Shown here in pieces: positions 62,702 to 64,000 of a stretch of DNA of 64,000 bases. The first letter of the stretch is position 1; every line of letters starts with the position of its first letter. The stretch lies in the NCBI GenBank assembly GCA_003170295.1, contig PNAJ01000141.1, positions 1-64,000 of the forward strand, written 5' to 3'. This DNA is from Bryobacterales bacterium. GTDB lineage: Bacteria > Acidobacteriota > Terriglobia > Bryobacterales > Bryobacteraceae. Position numbers and translations under genes: made by a program. The notes under the pieces were generated by a model. That model made no database searches, was not told the origin of the DNA, and saw only the letters and a list, made by a program, of their open reading frames with translations.

Positions 62702-64000
62702 TTAAAACCTCGCGAGTTTGTTAATGCCGTTGAATGCGGCAGCCTTGTAGCACTCGGCCAGCGTCGGATAGTTGAACACCGTGTCGACGAAATAATCGAT
62801 TTTTCCCTTAAGCGTTAGAACCGCTTGTCCGATGTGCACCAGCTCGCTGGCGCCCTCGCCGATGATATGAACACCCAGGATCTCCCTCGTTTCGCGATGA
62901 AAAATAATCTTCAACCGGCCCGTGGTGTCGCCGCGAATCTGCCCGCGCGCGATTTCGCGGTAATAGGCCACGCCCACTTCGTAAGGCACGTCCTCGTCGG
63001 TCAACTGTTCTTCCGTTTTCCCGATGAACGAAATCTCGGGAATGGTATAAATCCCAAACGGGTAGGTCGCCGGATTTGAGTGTGCGACAATCCCGCAGGC
63101 GGTTGCCGCCGCGATGCGTCCCTGCTCCATGGAAACGGACGCCAGACTGGGGAATCCGATCACGTCTCCTACCGCGTAGATGTGCGGCACCGTGGTCACA
63201 AAATTTTCGTCCACGGCAATCCGTCCGCGCGAATCGGCCTCGATACCCGCGGCCGGCAGATTCAACTCGTCCACGTTGCCTTGCCGCCCCACGGAATAGA
63301 GCAGCGCATCGCCCGATAGCTTTTTATTGCTCTCTAGATTCGCCACGATGGATCCGTCCGCCGCCGCCTCCACGCTCGATACGCCCTCATTCAATCGCAG
63401 CGTCACGCGCCGGTCGCGCAGGTGGTACGACAACGCCTCCACGATCTCGGCATCGGCGAATTCCAGCAGTCGCGGACGTTTCTCCACCAGAATCACCCGC
63501 ACGCCAAGGATGCAAAACATGCAGGTGTACTCCACGCCGATGACGCCGCCGCCCACGACGATCAGCGTCTTGGGAATCTCCTGCATCTGGAGAACCTGAT
63601 CGCTGTTGATGATGCGCCGCCCGTCGATCGGTACCTTGGCCGAGCTCGCCGGCTTCGTTCCCGTCGCGATCACGATCTTCGCCGCCTGATAATCCACCGC
63701 CCCGCGCGAGTTGGTCACGCGCAGCGTGTTCGGATCCACGAAGCTCGCGGTCCCGAACAGCACCTCGATGTTGTTGCGCGAAAGCTGCCCCTGCGTCACG
63801 TCGATCTCGGTCTTAATCACGTGCTGCACGCGGAACGCAAGATCCGCCATCGTGATCTTGTCCTTCACGCGATAGTTCGAGCCGTAAATATCCTGATAGT
63901 TGTAGCCGGAAAGATGCAGCACCGCTTCGCGCATCGTTTTGCTGGGAATCGTTCCGGTGTTAACGGAAGTTCCTCCCACCACTTCGGCTCTCTCGATTAA
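62702..64000 (-). CDS. sthA: soluble pyridine nucleotide transhydrogenase (SthA-type), N-terminus outside window
   Basis: The 433 visible residues of a two-dinucleotide-binding flavoprotein cover the FAD-site region LIERAEVVGGTSVNTGTIPS (the window edge), the NAD site VVGGGVIGVEYTCMFCILG, the second FAD motif YAVGDVIGFPSLASVSMEQGRIAA and the dimerisation domain ending at 62702. The redox-active CxxxxC of lipoamide dehydrogenases and mercuric reductases is absent (TSVNTG), as expected for the SthA/UdhA group, though here even the single Cys is a Ser. It moves hydride between NADPH and NAD. The usual N-terminal GxGPAG lies beyond 64000. Confidence 0.93.
   Translation of the reverse strand, partial: LIERAEVVGGTSVNTGTIPSKTMREAVLHLSGYNYQDIYGSNYRVKDKITMADLAFRVQHVIKTEIDVTQGQLSRNNIEVLFGTASFVDPNTLRVTNSRGAVDYQAAKIVIATGTKPASSAKVPIDGRRIINSDQVLQMQEIPKTLIVVGGGVIGVEYTCMFCILGVRVILVEKRPRLLEFADAEIVEALSYHLRDRRVTLRLNEGVSSVEAAADGSIVANLESNKKLSGDALLYSVGRQGNVDELNLPAAGIEADSRGRIAVDENFVTTVPHIYAVGDVIGFPSLASVSMEQGRIAAATACGIVAHSNPATYPFGIYTIPEISFIGKTEEQLTDEDVPYEVGVAYYREIARGQIRGDTTGRLKIIFHRETREILGVHIIGEGASELVHIGQAVLTLKGKIDYFVDTVFNYPTLAECYKAAAFNGINKLARF

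Overview
The window looks like a chromosomal piece of an Acidobacteriota genome, most likely of the Solibacter/Bryobacter type (order Bryobacterales). This is inference from gene content. It holds a winged-helix/TolB-like/TPR regulator, a 12-unit NHL-repeat secreted protein, a VPS10/Asp-box protein, a haem c plus copper-monooxygenase-like secreted protein, a Tat-type DegT aminotransferase fragment, the tail of an acidobacterial VWFA-related protein, HAE-type RND pumps and AI-2E/APC transporters. The DNA is GC-rich, with several AT-richer genes set into it. No rRNA, tRNA or CRISPR array was recognised.

Layout. 1-1215: tail of an unknown gene and a decayed IS630-family transposase. 1220-9899: a LuxR-type two-component pair facing a RraA-like gene that is coupled to a complete RND efflux operon (fusion protein, pump, TolC). 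9900-14400: a gene graveyard holding a frameshifted receiver, a VWFA-protein tail, a truncated secreted protein, a frameshifted wHTH-TolB-TPR regulator, a TolB-like scrap and an ABC ATPase cut at its Walker A loop. 14402-18701: a second RND pump and fusion protein without TolC, ending against a scrap of molybdenum hydroxylase. 19124-20870: a secreted protein, then a DegT gene cut in half by an unrelated, oppositely oriented membrane-protein gene. 20973-27836: a LysR regulator divergent from gltB-gltD. 27842-29491: HicB-like antitoxins, one cut by an AT-richer gene. 29891-36685: secreted NHL and VPS10 proteins, a LolA-like pair and a pentapeptide protein. 36722-39661: pdxR-pdxS-pdxT for vitamin B6. 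39883-42219: a large unknown membrane protein and a small antitoxin-like gene. 42209-47391: a lipoprotein, acyl-CoA carboxylase beta plus enoyl-CoA hydratase, an AI-2E-type transporter and a HupE-like protein. 47580-53581: glycosyltransferases and an amino acid permease. 53618-56458: a cytochrome/copper protein and two tandem DUF433 antitoxins with destroyed toxins. 56662-60244: a tight operon of a phytoene-synthase-like protein lacking its Asp-rich motifs, a GT2 glycosyltransferase, a receiver-XRE fusion and an AraD1/GguC-like protein. 60307-61785: a SEFIR/TIR-type putative defence effector. 61805-64000: a ROK protein and a soluble transhydrogenase running off the end.

Two larger patterns stand out. 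First, AT-richer genes of unknown or defence-like type are joined abruptly to, or inside, GC-rich housekeeping or decayed genes (about 20070, 28000 and 60245), with no transposase or repeat visible. Second, there is a genome-wide small-hairpin repeat style: clusters of short perfect hairpins and an ATTCC-core palindrome between genes, with one cluster lying in frame inside a glycosyltransferase. The best candidates for something new are the 56662-60244 operon and the SEFIR/TIR protein behind it.
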